Notes: a model not told the origin generated them from the letters alone. A stretch of DNA of 64,000 bases from Methylophilus sp. 5 (GCF_000515275.1 NZ_KI911560.1:1612001-1676000), one strand, 5' to 3'. Shown: positions 1 through 8,425, numbered from the stretch's first letter. Translations and numbers: made by a program.

Positions 1-1
1 A

Positions 2-1171
2 ATGACTGCTCAACCGAATTCTTCACGATTGCCGGCCTTGGATGCCGCGGCACAACAACACTGCAGCACATTGCTCGCACATATTCAACAGCAAGTGCAA
101 CAACAGGGCGGCTGGCTATCATTTGCCGATTATATGCAAATGGCGCTTTATACGCCCCACCTTGGCTATTACAGCGGCGACGCCAATAAGTTCGGCACCG
201 GCGGCGATTTTGTCACTGCGCCGGAAATTTCGCCGCTATTTGCGCAAGCGTTGGCGAACCAGCTTAGCCAGGTGCTGCAGGCGACTGCGGGCGATGTGCT
301 GGAGCTGGGGGCGGGTACCGGTAAGTTGGCCGCAGGCCTATTGCAGCAGTTGGCAAAATTAGAGCAGTTGCCGCCGCATTACTTTATTCTTGAGGTGAGC
401 GCTAGCTTGCGCCAACGGCAGCAAGAGTTCTTGCGGGCGCAATTGCCAGAGGCTATTTTTTCACGCCTGCAATGGCTGGATACCTTGCCAGACAGGTTTA
501 CTGGCGTGGTGGTTGGTAACGAAGTGCTGGATGCGATTCCGGTACATGTGGTTGAGTGGCAAGCGGGGCAATGGCTGGAGCGAGGCTTGTCGATTGGTCA
601 GCCTTTGGCGTGGCAAACGCAGCCATTGCAAGATTTATCACTGGTCGCCCATATTGATACCAGTCAGTTGCCAGACGGCTATATGACCGAAGTCTGTCCG
701 GCCGCACAGGGGCTGATTGCCAGCTTGGTCAATAGTCTTCAACAGGGTGTGATCATCATGCTGGATTATGGTTTTTCGGCAAGCGAGTACTATCATCCGC
801 AACGCCGTCAGGGCACGCTGATGTGCCATTTTCAGCATTACGCGCATGATGATCCGCTTATTTATCCAGGGTTGCAGGACATCACTGCACACGTCAACTT
901 TACCGCCATGGCCGAGACGGCGCTGACGCATGGCCTTCATTGTGCGGGCTACACCAGCCAAGCCCAGTTTTTAATCAACTGCGGTATTTTGCAGTTGCTG
1001 CAAACAGTGTCACCGGCAGACAGCGCGCGTTACTTGCCGATGGTTGCCGCAGTGCAAAAACTGCTATCGCCGGCGGAGATGGGCGAGTTGTTTAAGGTGT
1101 TGGCACTGAGTAAAGGGGTGAGTGAGCTTTTGTTGGGATTTGTGAGTGGGGATAAGCGGCATCAGTTGTGA
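2..1171 (+). CDS. SAM-dependent methyltransferase, MidA/NDUFAF7 family
   Basis: A 389-residue protein of the MidA (COG1565, DUF185) family. Mitochondrial members methylate an arginine of a complex I subunit; the bacterial substrate is not established. The SAM-binding glycine motif ELGAGTGKLA lies at residues 101-110, preceded by the family block around LGYYSGD..FGTGGDF (54-70) and followed by MLDYGFSASEYY near 252. Length matches the family. The ATG is the second base of the window, so no ribosome site can be seen and an upstream start cannot be excluded. No gene follows for about 880 bp. Confidence 0.85.
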   Translation: MTAQPNSSRLPALDAAAQQHCSTLLAHIQQQVQQQGGWLSFADYMQMALYTPHLGYYSGDANKFGTGGDFVTAPEISPLFAQALANQLSQVLQATAGDVLELGAGTGKLAAGLLQQLAKLEQLPPHYFILEVSASLRQRQQEFLRAQLPEAIFSRLQWLDTLPDRFTGVVVGNEVLDAIPVHVVEWQAGQWLERGLSIGQPLAWQTQPLQDLSLVAHIDTSQLPDGYMTEVCPAAQGLIASLVNSLQQGVIIMLDYGFSASEYYHPQRRQGTLMCHFQHYAHDDPLIYPGLQDITAHVNFTAMAETALTHGLHCAGYTSQAQFLINCGILQLLQTVSPADSARYLPMVAAVQKLLSPAEMGELFKVLALSKGVSELLLGFVSGDKRHQL

Positions 1172-1238
1172 TGGGTTGTGGATGCGAGAAGAAGGTCATT
1201 CTTTTTACTTCTCAGCCCCATTCAACCTTAGATTCGTC

Positions 1239-1258
1239 ATTCTGGCGTTGGCCGGAAT
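1239..1258. repeat. Short intergenic hairpin repeat
   Basis: Arms ATTCTGGC (1239-1246) and GCCGGAAT (1251-1258) pair with one G-T step around a 4-base loop. The surrounding CGTCATTC...GGAATCC pattern is like the small palindromic repeats common between genes in beta- and gammaproteobacteria. Confidence 0.5.
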
Positions 1259-1357
1259 CCAGGCGGGGTGAGATTGCAATAAAAGGTTGTTTTTCGCTTT
1301 CTCAGGGCGTAGGGGGGCATTGATGCCCATGCGGTTGTGGTTGTTTGTTAGGTTGCG

Positions 1358-1407
1358 TTTCGCCTTTTCGGCGAGTTACTTTTCTTTGCTTGCCCGAAGC
1401 GACAACC
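1358..1407 (+). repeat. Degenerate repeat, copy 1 (partial)
   Basis: Begins TTTCGCCTTTTCGGCGAGTT and continues through a GCTTGCCC loop motif to GACAACC. It matches the left end of copies 2 and 3, but the stem around the loop has decayed. It looks like a truncated member of the same family. Confidence 0.55.
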
Positions 1408-1449
1408 ATCATCGTAGTATGGGTGCTTGGTTATTTGATGATCCATCAC

Positions 1450-1695
1450 TTTCGCCTTTTCGGCGACCATTCTTTCTTATGCTTGTCCATAAGAAAGAAG
1501 GCAAAGAACAAGACACCCCAGCTTCCGCTTGTTTCCTGCGCTACTCGGCTTGTCGGGCGGCCATCGAAACTCAACCTGGCAGCTCACATAAAGTGTGAGC
1601 TGCTGCGGGATTCGGACAGCCGATGGCCGACAACTCCCGCCAATCCTGCGTTGCTCGGCGCGGCAGATGGGGACCCCGAACACCATGCGACTGCA
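1450..1695 (+). repeat. Structured repeat, copy 2
   Basis: Begins TTTCGCCTTTTCGGCGA, then an 11-bp perfect hairpin (1470-1480 with 1489-1499, loop GCTTGTCC), a segment AAGACACCCCAGC, and a second hairpin with 10-bp perfect arms GCAGCTCACA (1579-1588) and TGTGAGCTGC (1594-1603). The order of parts is the same as in copy 3 read on the minus strand. The right-hand limit is approximate. Confidence 0.6.
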
Positions 1696-1783
1696 ACCAA
1701 AAGTGAATTGAAGAAAAAGAATCTGGTTTTTTAACCGTCAAAAACTTCTACGCTGCTGCTTAAATGAGATAAATCCCATCCCA

Positions 1784-1998
1784 TCACGCTGAGTAGCGGA
1801 GACAAAGTAAGGAGGAAGGGAGCGACTGTTTGAGCTCCGCGGCAGCTTGCGTAGTGTGCAAGCTGCTAGGGCGAGTTTCGTGACCGCTTATTTTGTTGAG
1901 CAACGCAAGGGAGCCGAAGGCCGTGATGGCTGGGTGTCGTCCTCTTTGGTTACTTTCTGGGGGACAAGCACCAGAAAGTGACTCGCCGAGAGGCGAAA
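1784..1998 (-). repeat. Structured repeat, copy 3 (inverted)
   Basis: On the minus strand it begins TTTCGCCTCTCGGCGAGTCA, then a hairpin ACTTTCTGG/CCAGAAAGT (plus-strand 1952-1960 with 1971-1979) whose loop holds GCTTGTCC, then GACGACACCCAGCC, and a second hairpin GCAGCTTGC/GCAAGCTGC (1842-1850 with 1858-1866). Both hairpins correspond to those of copy 2 but with different paired bases. The right end abuts the trmB promoter region. Confidence 0.6.
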
Positions 1999-2049
1999 TA
2001 ATCTTTTGGGACTCTTTTGCTATTTTCGAAGGAAAACAAGCTCTTAAAG

Positions 2050-2055
2050 TATAAT
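2050..2055 (+). promoter_or_regulatory. Probable trmB -10 box
   Basis: A perfect TATAAT ends 7 bases before the ATG at 2063. The -35 region is poor (TTCGAA at 2025-2030). If used, the transcript would start at or next to the start codon, giving a leaderless or nearly leaderless mRNA. Confidence 0.4.
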
Positions 2056-2062
2056 GCGCCCC

Positions 2063-2773
2063 ATGACCGAAATCGACCCAACCCCAGAATCTTCCGAAGC
2101 GCCTTATCAGCGCCGTATCCGTAGTTTTGTCTTGCGCCAGGGGCGTTTGACCAAGGGCCAGGAGCGCGCGCTGCAAACAGCATGGCCAACATTTGGTATT
2201 GAATATACCGATCAATCGCTGGATTTAAATCAGGCGTTTGGCCGTGCCGAGAGTAAAAAAATTCTCGAAATCGGGTTTGGTATGGGCGATGCCACCGCCA
2301 AGATCGCACAAACCTTGCCGGATTGTGATTTTTTGGCAGTCGAGGTGCATACACCTGGTGTTGGCAGTTTGCTTAAGTTGATGCAAGAGGGCGAGATTCA
2401 GAATCTGCGCATTGTTCAGCATGATGCCGTGGAGGTGCTGCAGCATATGTTGGCGGATGCTTCACTCGATGGTGTGCATATTTTCTTCCCGGATCCGTGG
2501 CATAAGAAGCGGCACCATAAACGTCGCTTGCTTCAGGCTGAATTCGTCCAGTTGCTTTGCACTAAATTGAAAGCGGGCGCTTACATTCATGTCGCGACTG
2601 ACTGGCAGGAGTATGCCGAGTGGGTGCTGGAAGTGCTGCAAGGCGAGCCGCAACTGCAAAACACGGCTAGCGATTATGCCGAAAAACCGTCTTATCGTCC
2701 GTTGACCAAGTTTGAAAATCGCGGCCTCAAGTTAGGGCACGGGGTGTGGGATCTGGTGTTTAAGCGGGTTTAA
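2063..2773 (+). CDS. trmB: tRNA (guanine-N7-)-methyltransferase
   Basis: A 236-residue SAM-dependent enzyme that makes m7G46 in the variable loop of tRNA. The SAM motif [12 protein letters not shown] sits near residue 70 and the TrmB hallmark [15 protein letters not shown] near 145. An in-frame ATG at 2054 overlaps a perfect TATAAT, so the ATG at 2063 was chosen. There is no clear Shine-Dalgarno site, which fits a leaderless message. A bidirectional terminator separates it from engB, which runs toward it. Confidence 0.93.
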   Translation: MTEIDPTPESSEAPYQRRIRSFVLRQGRLTKGQERALQTAWPTFGIEYTDQSLDLNQAFGRAESKKILEIGFGMGDATAKIAQTLPDCDFLAVEVHTPGVGSLLKLMQEGEIQNLRIVQHDAVEVLQHMLADASLDGVHIFFPDPWHKKRHHKRRLLQAEFVQLLCTKLKAGAYIHVATDWQEYAEWVLEVLQGEPQLQNTASDYAEKPSYRPLTKFENRGLKLGHGVWDLVFKRV

Positions 2774-2790
2774 TGGGTGCAGCGCAAAAT

Positions 2791-2820
2791 AAAAAAAGCA
2801 GACTGATGTCTGCTTTTTTT
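2791..2820. terminator. Bidirectional terminator between trmB and engB
   Basis: Perfect arms: an A7 run plus GCAGAC (2791-2803), and GTCTGC plus a T7 run (2808-2820), with the 4-base loop TGAT. A and T runs flank both sides, so it can serve both convergent genes. Its right edge overlaps the engB stop codon. Confidence 0.9.
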
Positions 2821-3454
2821 ATTCGCTGGCAACTGGATCATTCTGCGTTGCGGGGTCGTTGCCGAAAAACCATTCACCGAGTACTTTCTCTGCCTCATCC
2901 ACGCCTAGTTTTTTCAGGCTGGAGAATAATTGAACGCTGATGCTCTCGCCCCAGCCGGCCTGCAACTCTTTGCGTATTTTGCCGATCAGGATACTGGATT
3001 CGCTGCGTGACAGTTTGTCGCTCTTGGTCAGTAACACATGCACCGGCTTGCCGGAAGGGCAAAACCAGTCCAGCATTTGTCGGTCCAGCGGGGTCAGCGG
3101 GTGGCGGCTATCCATCACCAGCACTAGTCCGGCCAGGCTTTGGCGCTCACTCAGGTAGCGTGACAGCACGTTTTGCCAATGTGTGCGCATGGCTTCAGGC
3201 ACTTTGGCGTAGCCATAGCCAGGCAAGTCGACCAAATGTTTGTCGTCACCCAGCGTGAAAAAGTTAATCAGTTGGGTGCGGCCAGGTTGTTTGCTGACAA
3301 AGGCTAAGCGGTTGTGGTTGGCTAAGGTGTTGAGCGCGCTTGATTTGCCCGCATTGGAGCGACCGGCAAAGGCGACTTCGATGCCACTGGCTGGCGGCAG
3401 GTCACGTAGATGATGTGCCGACAGGTGAAAGCGGGCGTTTTGAAAAACTGGCAT
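2819..3454 (-). CDS. engB: Ribosome biogenesis GTP-binding protein EngB/YsxC
   Basis: A 211-residue Era/Obg-type GTPase needed for assembly of the 50S subunit. G1 is GRSNAGKS (31-38), G2 PGRTQ (57-61), G3 DLPG (76-79) and G4 TKSD (143-146), all intact. Length is normal. It runs alone on the minus strand, convergent with trmB and divergent from the cytochrome c4 gene, which is a frequent pairing in proteobacteria. Confidence 0.95.
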   Translation of the reverse strand: MPVFQNARFHLSAHHLRDLPPASGIEVAFAGRSNAGKSSALNTLANHNRLAFVSKQPGRTQLINFFTLGDDKHLVDLPGYGYAKVPEAMRTHWQNVLSRYLSERQSLAGLVLVMDSRHPLTPLDRQMLDWFCPSGKPVHVLLTKSDKLSRSESSILIGKIRKELQAGWGESISVQLFSSLKKLGVDEAEKVLGEWFFGNDPATQNDPVASE

Positions 3455-3524
3455 GATGAGTTGAGTTGCCTCAAGGTTTTATGGACTATTCAGCTGTGCA
3501 TGCTATCACGAACAAGGTTTGTTT

Positions 3525-3532
3525 GATAAAAT
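3525..3532 (+). promoter_or_regulatory. Possible -10 region for the cytochrome c4 gene
   Basis: GATAAAAT preceded by TTT, about 30 bp upstream of the cytochrome c4 ATG. No good -35 box is visible at the right distance, so the call is tentative. Confidence 0.35.
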
Positions 3533-3564
3533 GGCGCAGAATAAAAATGTTGGGGCATTGAATT

Positions 3565-4194
3565 ATGTTAAAGAGTTTTAAAGCTGGATTGTTTGTGCTG
3601 CTGGCCATGGCTGTGCAGCCTGTATTTGCTGAGGAAGCTGCCTCGGCCGAAGCCGCGCCAGTGGTGAATGGGCCGGAAAAAATCGTTCAAAACGTCTGTG
3701 CTGCCTGTCACGGGGCCGACGGTAATAGCGTGATCAACACCAATCCTAAACTGGCAGGTCAGCATCCTGAATATTTGCTCAAGCAATTGAGCAACTTTAA
3801 AGATGGCACGCGCGCCAACCCGGTGATGGCCGGTATGGCTGGGGCGTTGAGCCAGGAAGACATGGAAGGCGTGGCGAAATATTTCTCTAGCCAGAGCATT
3901 AAATTGGCCAAAGCCAGCAGCAATGGCAAAGGCTCTTTAGGTGAGAAAATTTACCGCGGTGGTATTGCGGCAACGCAAGTGCCTGCCTGTGCGGCCTGTC
4001 ATGGCGCAACTGGCGCTGGGTTGCCTAAGCAGTTTCCACGTTTGGCTGGTCAGCACACAGATTACACCGTGCAGCAGTTAAGAACTTTCCGCACCGGTGA
4101 GCGTGCTAACGCGCCAATGATGATGACTATCGCGGCGAAAATGAGCGATGCTGAAATGCAAGCAGTGGCAGATTATATTCAAGGTTTGCGCTAA
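3565..4194 (+). CDS. Dihaem cytochrome c4
   Basis: A 209-residue periplasmic dihaem electron carrier, likely passing electrons from the bc1 complex to terminal oxidases. Residues 1-22 form a Sec signal peptide ending VFA. Two haem-binding sites, CAACH at 45-49 and at 142-146, lie in two similar cytochrome c domains that each carry a later methionine ligand candidate (NPVMAG, NAPMMM). It sits just upstream of the ResB/CcsA machinery that attaches such haems. A terminator follows. Confidence 0.93.
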   Translation: MLKSFKAGLFVLLAMAVQPVFAEEAASAEAAPVVNGPEKIVQNVCAACHGADGNSVINTNPKLAGQHPEYLLKQLSNFKDGTRANPVMAGMAGALSQEDMEGVAKYFSSQSIKLAKASSNGKGSLGEKIYRGGIAATQVPACAACHGATGAGLPKQFPRLAGQHTDYTVQQLRTFRTGERANAPMMMTIAAKMSDAEMQAVADYIQGLR

Positions 4195-4207
4195 CGCTTG
4201 CTGATTG

Positions 4208-4235
4208 AAAAAAGGTGGCTGCGGCCACCTTTTTT
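4208..4235 (+). terminator. Terminator after cytochrome c4
   Basis: Perfect 12-bp stem made of an A6 run plus GGTGGC and GCCACC plus a T6 run, loop TGCG. Confidence 0.88.
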
Positions 4236-4356
4236 ACTGTAGGCCAGTGCAACCTTTTACGATAGATGTCGTCCACAAATGCGCATCTTGCGTTGTTGCT
4301 ATGTATAACGATAAACGCATACCCAACTTTAACTCGTCCATTTTAAAGAGACCGTT

Positions 4357-6330
4357 TTGAAAGCTCCCATTTCCTTATCACAGCGTGTTTATGAGCTTAT
4401 GAGCTCAATGCGCTTTGCTGTGAGCCTGCTGACGTTACTGGGTATTGCTTCGATGATTGGCACCGTGCTCAAGCAAAATGAGCCTTACACCAACTACATC
4501 ATCAAGTTTGGCCAGTTCTGGTTTGAGTTGTTTGAGTGGCTGGGCTTGCTGGATGTGTATCATGCGGCCTGGTTTTTGCTCATTTTGCTGTTTTTGGTGG
4601 TGTCGACGACGCTGTGCGTCATTCGTAATGCGCCGTTGATGGTAAAAGAGTGGCGAGTATATAAAGAGCATGCTACTGAAAAATCGCTGCGTTTATTTGG
4701 TCATCAAGCCAGTTTAACAACGCAACAGCCTGCGGCAGCTTTGCAAGCGCAGTTAAGTGCTTTTTTAAGCATAGAACGCTACAGTTTTAAAACGCGCCAG
4801 CAAGACAATGGTGATGTGTTAATCGCAGCAAAGCTGGGGACGCATCAACGTTTGGGCTATATCTTTACCCATGCGGCGATTATTGTGATTTGCTTTGGCG
4901 GGTTGCTGGACGGTAACTTGCCGCTTAAAGTGCAAGAGTTGCTGGGATGGAAAACAATCGAAACGCGTGATATTTCTGCGCGTAAAGTACCTGCGGAAAG
5001 TCGTTTAGGGGTTGATAATTTGTCCTTTCGCGCCAACATGACCTTGCCTGAAGGTGAGCATGACAATGTGGCGTTTGTGCGCGTGCGCGATGGCTATTTA
5101 GTGCAAGACCTGCCATTTACGGTGGCGCTGAAAGATTTTCGCATTGAGCATTATGCGACCGGCATGCCAAAGTCGTTTGAGAGTGATATTGTCATCACCG
5201 ACCCTGACTTAAGCCAGCCGATTGAAACCACGATTCGCGTTAATCATCCTTATACCTATAAAGGCATTGCCATCTATCAGTCTGATTTTCAGGATGGTGG
5301 TTCGCAACTCAAGTTTAAGTTGTGGGATTTGGCTGCTAGTAAGCCAGATGGCTTTGATATTGAGGGCGTGGTGTTGCAAAAAGGCTCACTGGGGGATGGC
5401 GCGCAAAAAATGACGGTGGAGTTTAACGAGTTCCGTCAGTTTAATATTTTGAACTTGTCTGCCGATGGCAAAGGCAAGCCGCATAATGTGGGCCCCAATA
5501 CCACCTTGAAGCTGCGTAATGCCAGTGGCCAGGCGCGCGAATACATGAGCTATATGCAGCCATTGCAGTTGGATGGCCGTGCTTACTTTGTCTCGGGCAT
5601 GCGTGAGACGGTGCAGGACGAGTTTAAGTATTTGCGCATTCCGGCCGATGATGCGCTGGAAATTAACGGTTTTATGCACTTGCGCCAGACATTGCGTAAT
5701 GAGCAGGCGATGCGTGAGATTGCCAGCGAGGTTGCCAAGCAAATGCCGGGCGATAATGCTGCTTTAAGAGCGCAGTTTGAGCAAAGCCTGCAACATCTGC
5801 TGGTGACGTTTAAGAAGGGTGGCTACAGTGAGTTGTCACGCATTATTGAGAGTGCTGTGCCAAAAGACCAGCGTGAGCAAGCGGCGCAAACCTATTTAAA
5901 ATTGTTAAACCGGGCTGCATTGCAAGGTTACCAAATCAGCCGCGCTCAGCGCCAATTGCCACCAGCCCCTGACAATCAGGAGACGGTGATGTTTATTCAA
6001 GATAGTTTGAACGCCATGAATGATTTGTTTTTTTATGGCACGCCGTATTATTTTCAGTTGAATAATTACACCTTAAAACAGGCCAGCGGCTTTCAGCTGA
6101 CACGCTCGCCTGGTCAAAACTGGGTGTATTTTGGCTCTGTGATGCTGGTGCTGGGTATTTTTTCCATGTTCTATATTAAGGAACGTCGCTTGTGGTTATT
6201 GATCAAACCTGCACAGCAAGAAGTGTTGCTGGCGATGTCATCTAACCGTAAAAACATGGATCTGGACCAGGATTTTGCGCGCATGCAACAACAACTGACA
6301 GCATTATTGCAAACGGCACCTGTTGCCTGA
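4357..6330 (+). CDS. Cytochrome c biogenesis protein ResB (Ccs1)
   Basis: A 657-residue membrane protein of System II cytochrome c maturation. With CcsA it delivers haem across the membrane and links it to CXXCH apocytochromes. Hydrophobic segments lie near residues 20-42, 68-90 and 168-186, then a large periplasmic region, then a last membrane segment (VYFGSVMLVLGIFSMFYI) near 590-610. The TTG start at 4357 follows AAAGAG at good spacing; later ATG codons would cut into the conserved N-terminus. The ccsA gene follows after 21 bp. Confidence 0.9.
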   Translation: MKAPISLSQRVYELMSSMRFAVSLLTLLGIASMIGTVLKQNEPYTNYIIKFGQFWFELFEWLGLLDVYHAAWFLLILLFLVVSTTLCVIRNAPLMVKEWRVYKEHATEKSLRLFGHQASLTTQQPAAALQAQLSAFLSIERYSFKTRQQDNGDVLIAAKLGTHQRLGYIFTHAAIIVICFGGLLDGNLPLKVQELLGWKTIETRDISARKVPAESRLGVDNLSFRANMTLPEGEHDNVAFVRVRDGYLVQDLPFTVALKDFRIEHYATGMPKSFESDIVITDPDLSQPIETTIRVNHPYTYKGIAIYQSDFQDGGSQLKFKLWDLAASKPDGFDIEGVVLQKGSLGDGAQKMTVEFNEFRQFNILNLSADGKGKPHNVGPNTTLKLRNASGQAREYMSYMQPLQLDGRAYFVSGMRETVQDEFKYLRIPADDALEINGFMHLRQTLRNEQAMREIASEVAKQMPGDNAALRAQFEQSLQHLLVTFKKGGYSELSRIIESAVPKDQREQAAQTYLKLLNRAALQGYQISRAQRQLPPAPDNQETVMFIQDSLNAMNDLFFYGTPYYFQLNNYTLKQASGFQLTRSPGQNWVYFGSVMLVLGIFSMFYIKERRLWLLIKPAQQEVLLAMSSNRKNMDLDQDFARMQQQLTALLQTAPVA

Positions 6331-6351
6331 CGAAATGAAGAGGGGAATGCG

Positions 6352-7494
6352 ATGAGTACATCATTATTATCAAAGCCAACATCGTTTTGGCAATCATTAA
6401 GCAAGTTTGACTGGGTGTATGCCGTGCTGCTGCTGGCGGGCGGGATCTTTTCGTATCAGCGCTATGCAGGCTTTATGGATGTATATGAAGTCAGCTTTTT
6501 GTTTGCTGCCGTTGCCTTGTTCAGTTATCTGGGCTGGCGCTGGTCGGCCATTGCGCGACTAGTGCTGGGCGTGGCGGTGCTCAGTTTGATCGGCGTGACT
6601 GCTTACCAGGGGGATTTGGCCAATGCTAGCCAACGCTTTTTGTTGAAGTTTTTGCTTGCCAGCCAGTCCGCCGTCATGTGGATGAATGTGCTGTTTGTGC
6701 TGGCCATGCTGACCTATTGGCTGGCGCTGTTCCAAAAGTCAGCTTTCACCGCCAAAGTAGCCTCGGCGCTCACCTGGGCGGCAACCTTGTTTGGCTTTGT
6801 CGGCCTGATGGTGCGCTGGTATGAGTCTTACCTGATTGCGCCAGATGTTGGGCATATTCCTATCAGCAACTTGTATGAAGTGTTTATCCTGTTTTGCCTG
6901 ATTACTTCTTTGCTCTATCTGCATTACGAAAAGCTGTTTAACACACGCCAATTGGGCGGCTTTGTCCTAATCGTTATTAATGCCGCAGTCGGCTTTATTC
7001 TCTGGTACACCTTTGATCGTCACGCCAATGAGATTCAACCCCTGGTGCCTGCCTTGCAAAGCTACTGGATGAAGATACACGTGCCCGCCAACTTTATAGG
7101 CTATGGTGCATTTTCACTGGCGGCGATGGTGGCCGGCGCCTACTTGCTGGTGAAGCATGGTGTGTTGGTCAGCCGCCTGCCAGCGCTGCATGTGCTGGAT
7201 GATTTCATGTACAAAGCCATTGCGATTGGTTTTGCGTTCTTTACCATCGCGACTATTTTAGGCGCCATGTGGGCGGCAGAAGCCTGGGGCGGTTACTGGT
7301 CATGGGACCCTAAAGAAACCTGGGCTTTGATCGTCTGGTTAAATTACGCGGCCTGGTTGCATTTGCGCTTAATGAAAGGGCTGCGCGGCACGGTGTTGGC
7401 CTGGTGGGCGCTGGTTGGTTTGCTGGTCACGACCTTCGCCTTTCTTGGTGTAAATATGTTTTTGAGTGGGCTGCATTCTTACGGCACACTGTAA
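6352..7494 (+). CDS. Cytochrome c biogenesis protein CcsA (ResC), haem handling
   Basis: A 380-residue polytopic membrane protein, partner of the upstream ResB. The tryptophan-rich WWD signature AWGGYWSWDPKETWAL lies near residues 308-323, and conserved histidines typical of haem-binding CcsA occur on either side. The N-terminal third holds extra hydrophobic segments. ATG with the upstream GAAGAGGGG ribosome site. Co-directional with resB and closed by a terminator. Confidence 0.92.
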   Translation: MSTSLLSKPTSFWQSLSKFDWVYAVLLLAGGIFSYQRYAGFMDVYEVSFLFAAVALFSYLGWRWSAIARLVLGVAVLSLIGVTAYQGDLANASQRFLLKFLLASQSAVMWMNVLFVLAMLTYWLALFQKSAFTAKVASALTWAATLFGFVGLMVRWYESYLIAPDVGHIPISNLYEVFILFCLITSLLYLHYEKLFNTRQLGGFVLIVINAAVGFILWYTFDRHANEIQPLVPALQSYWMKIHVPANFIGYGAFSLAAMVAGAYLLVKHGVLVSRLPALHVLDDFMYKAIAIGFAFFTIATILGAMWAAEAWGGYWSWDPKETWALIVWLNYAAWLHLRLMKGLRGTVLAWWALVGLLVTTFAFLGVNMFLSGLHSYGTL

Positions 7495-7513
7495 GGTTTA
7501 AATTGTTGTGATT

Positions 7514-7550
7514 AACGGGCAGGTGCTGATGCATCTGCCCGTTTTGTTTT
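7514..7550 (+). terminator. Terminator after ccsA
   Basis: Arms AACGGGCAG (7514-7522) and CTGCCCGTT (7535-7543), extended inward by GTGC/GCAT, followed by a T-rich stretch. Confidence 0.8.
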
Positions 7551-7574
7551 GCTTATTCTGAATTTATTTACCTG

Positions 7575-7616
7575 CGGACAATATTAACAATTATTAATTA
7601 ATGTTAATATTGTCCG
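7575..7616. promoter_or_regulatory. Perfect 14-bp inverted repeat upstream of the pilin-like gene
   Basis: CGGACAATATTAAC (7575-7588) and its exact reverse complement (7603-7616) flank a 14-base AT-only spacer. It lies 76 bp before the pilin-like start and after the ccsA terminator, so it belongs to the pilin gene. It could be an operator for a dimeric regulator or an RNA hairpin in the leader. Confidence 0.6.
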
Positions 7617-7691
7617 TGTTGGCATCCGCTGGCTGCTGGTGTTAACACCGTCATACTTCTTTCAATGATGCAGGTATCAGGAGGATTCAAA

Positions 7692-8330
7692 ATGAAAAAG
7701 CAACTAGGATTTAGCTTGATTGAATTGGCCATTGTGTTGGTGATTGCAGGGTTGTTACTCGCAGGTGTCATGCGAGGGCAGGAGTTGATTGCCAATGCCA
7801 AGGTCAAAAGTCTGGCCAGTGATTTCAGAAATATTCCCACTTATTTTTATGGCTACCAGGACAGGTTTCGCGCGTTACCAGGTGATGATCATGCAGCCGA
7901 TACGCATGTTGCCGGCACCAATGCCAGCAGCAACGGGCAGGTGCAGAATGGCTTGATTCAGGGCGGCTGGAATTCGACTACCGATACCGACGAGTCATTT
8001 TTACTCTGGCAGCATTTGCGATTGGCGGGGTTGGCTGCTGGTGCGACAGCGCTCGCTAGCCCTCAGTATACGCCGCGCAACAGCGAGGGAGGCCAGTTAG
8101 GTGTGACCAGTGTCGCCGCTTTAGGGGCGGTCACCGTGGGGACTTTTAACAGCGCGCATGCCATGTGTTCAGATGCTATTTTGGGACGCTACGCATTGCA
8201 ACTGGATGCGATGATGGATGATGGCGCAGGCAATAGCGGCGTGATGCGCATCTTGGTCAATGGCACGCCAGGCACGGGTGAGGCCGCGCCAGTGGCCGGG
8301 ACAGCTTACTTAGTCTGTATGAGTTTTTAG
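7692..8330 (+). CDS. Orphan type IV pilin-like (pseudopilin) protein
   Basis: A 212-residue protein with a class III prepilin leader: MKKQLG before FSLIELAIVLVIAGLLLAG, with the peptidase site between G6 and F7, the conserved Glu at +5 and the hydrophobic N-terminal helix. The rest has no family I recognise; it is rich in Gly, Ala and Asn, and has one cysteine near residue 160 and one three residues from the end that could form a disulfide. The start at 7692 has a textbook AGGAGG (7679-7684); an ATG at 7665 lacks one. No pilus assembly gene is nearby. Confidence 0.8.
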   Translation: MKKQLGFSLIELAIVLVIAGLLLAGVMRGQELIANAKVKSLASDFRNIPTYFYGYQDRFRALPGDDHAADTHVAGTNASSNGQVQNGLIQGGWNSTTDTDESFLLWQHLRLAGLAAGATALASPQYTPRNSEGGQLGVTSVAALGAVTVGTFNSAHAMCSDAILGRYALQLDAMMDDGAGNSGVMRILVNGTPGTGEAAPVAGTAYLVCMSF

Positions 8331-8355
8331 TGTAGAATACAACATAAATTTGACA

Positions 8356-8383
8356 CAAAAGGCCTGGTTTTTCAGGCTTTTTG
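8356..8383 (+). terminator. Terminator after the pilin-like gene
   Basis: CAAAAGGCCTG pairs with CAGGCTTTTTG (one G-T pair), 6-base loop, then TTTT. Confidence 0.8.
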
Positions 8384-8425
8384 TTTTATGTCTGATACAT
8401 TCACCGATTGAGACACATTCTGTTT

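Larger units (their letters stand above)
1172..2049. other. Long non-coding gap filled with degenerate repeats
   Basis: About 880 bp between the methyltransferase and trmB holds no convincing gene. Short open frames on both strands have low-complexity, Arg/Ser/Leu-rich translations typical of repeat DNA and no ribosome sites. The stretch holds one short hairpin (near 1239-1258) and three copies of one repeat family, two direct and one inverted, listed separately. It resembles, from memory, intergenic repeats of proteobacteria that are often wrongly annotated as hypothetical proteins. Confidence 0.7.

Noticed and set aside
1287..1734. Open frames of about 100-130 codons on the plus strand in the gap before trmB
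   Set aside because: They follow the repeat copies, have no ribosome sites, and translate to Ser/Leu/Arg-rich sequence in more than one frame, as repeat DNA does.
1784..2354. Minus-strand open frames of 134 and 143 codons near trmB
   Set aside because: One is the inverted repeat copy read through, the other also crosses the trmB coding region antisense; neither has family features.
4288..4309. Promoter-like TTGCGT...TATAAC before resB
   Set aside because: The spacing of 10 bases is too short for a sigma-70 promoter and no better -35 fits.
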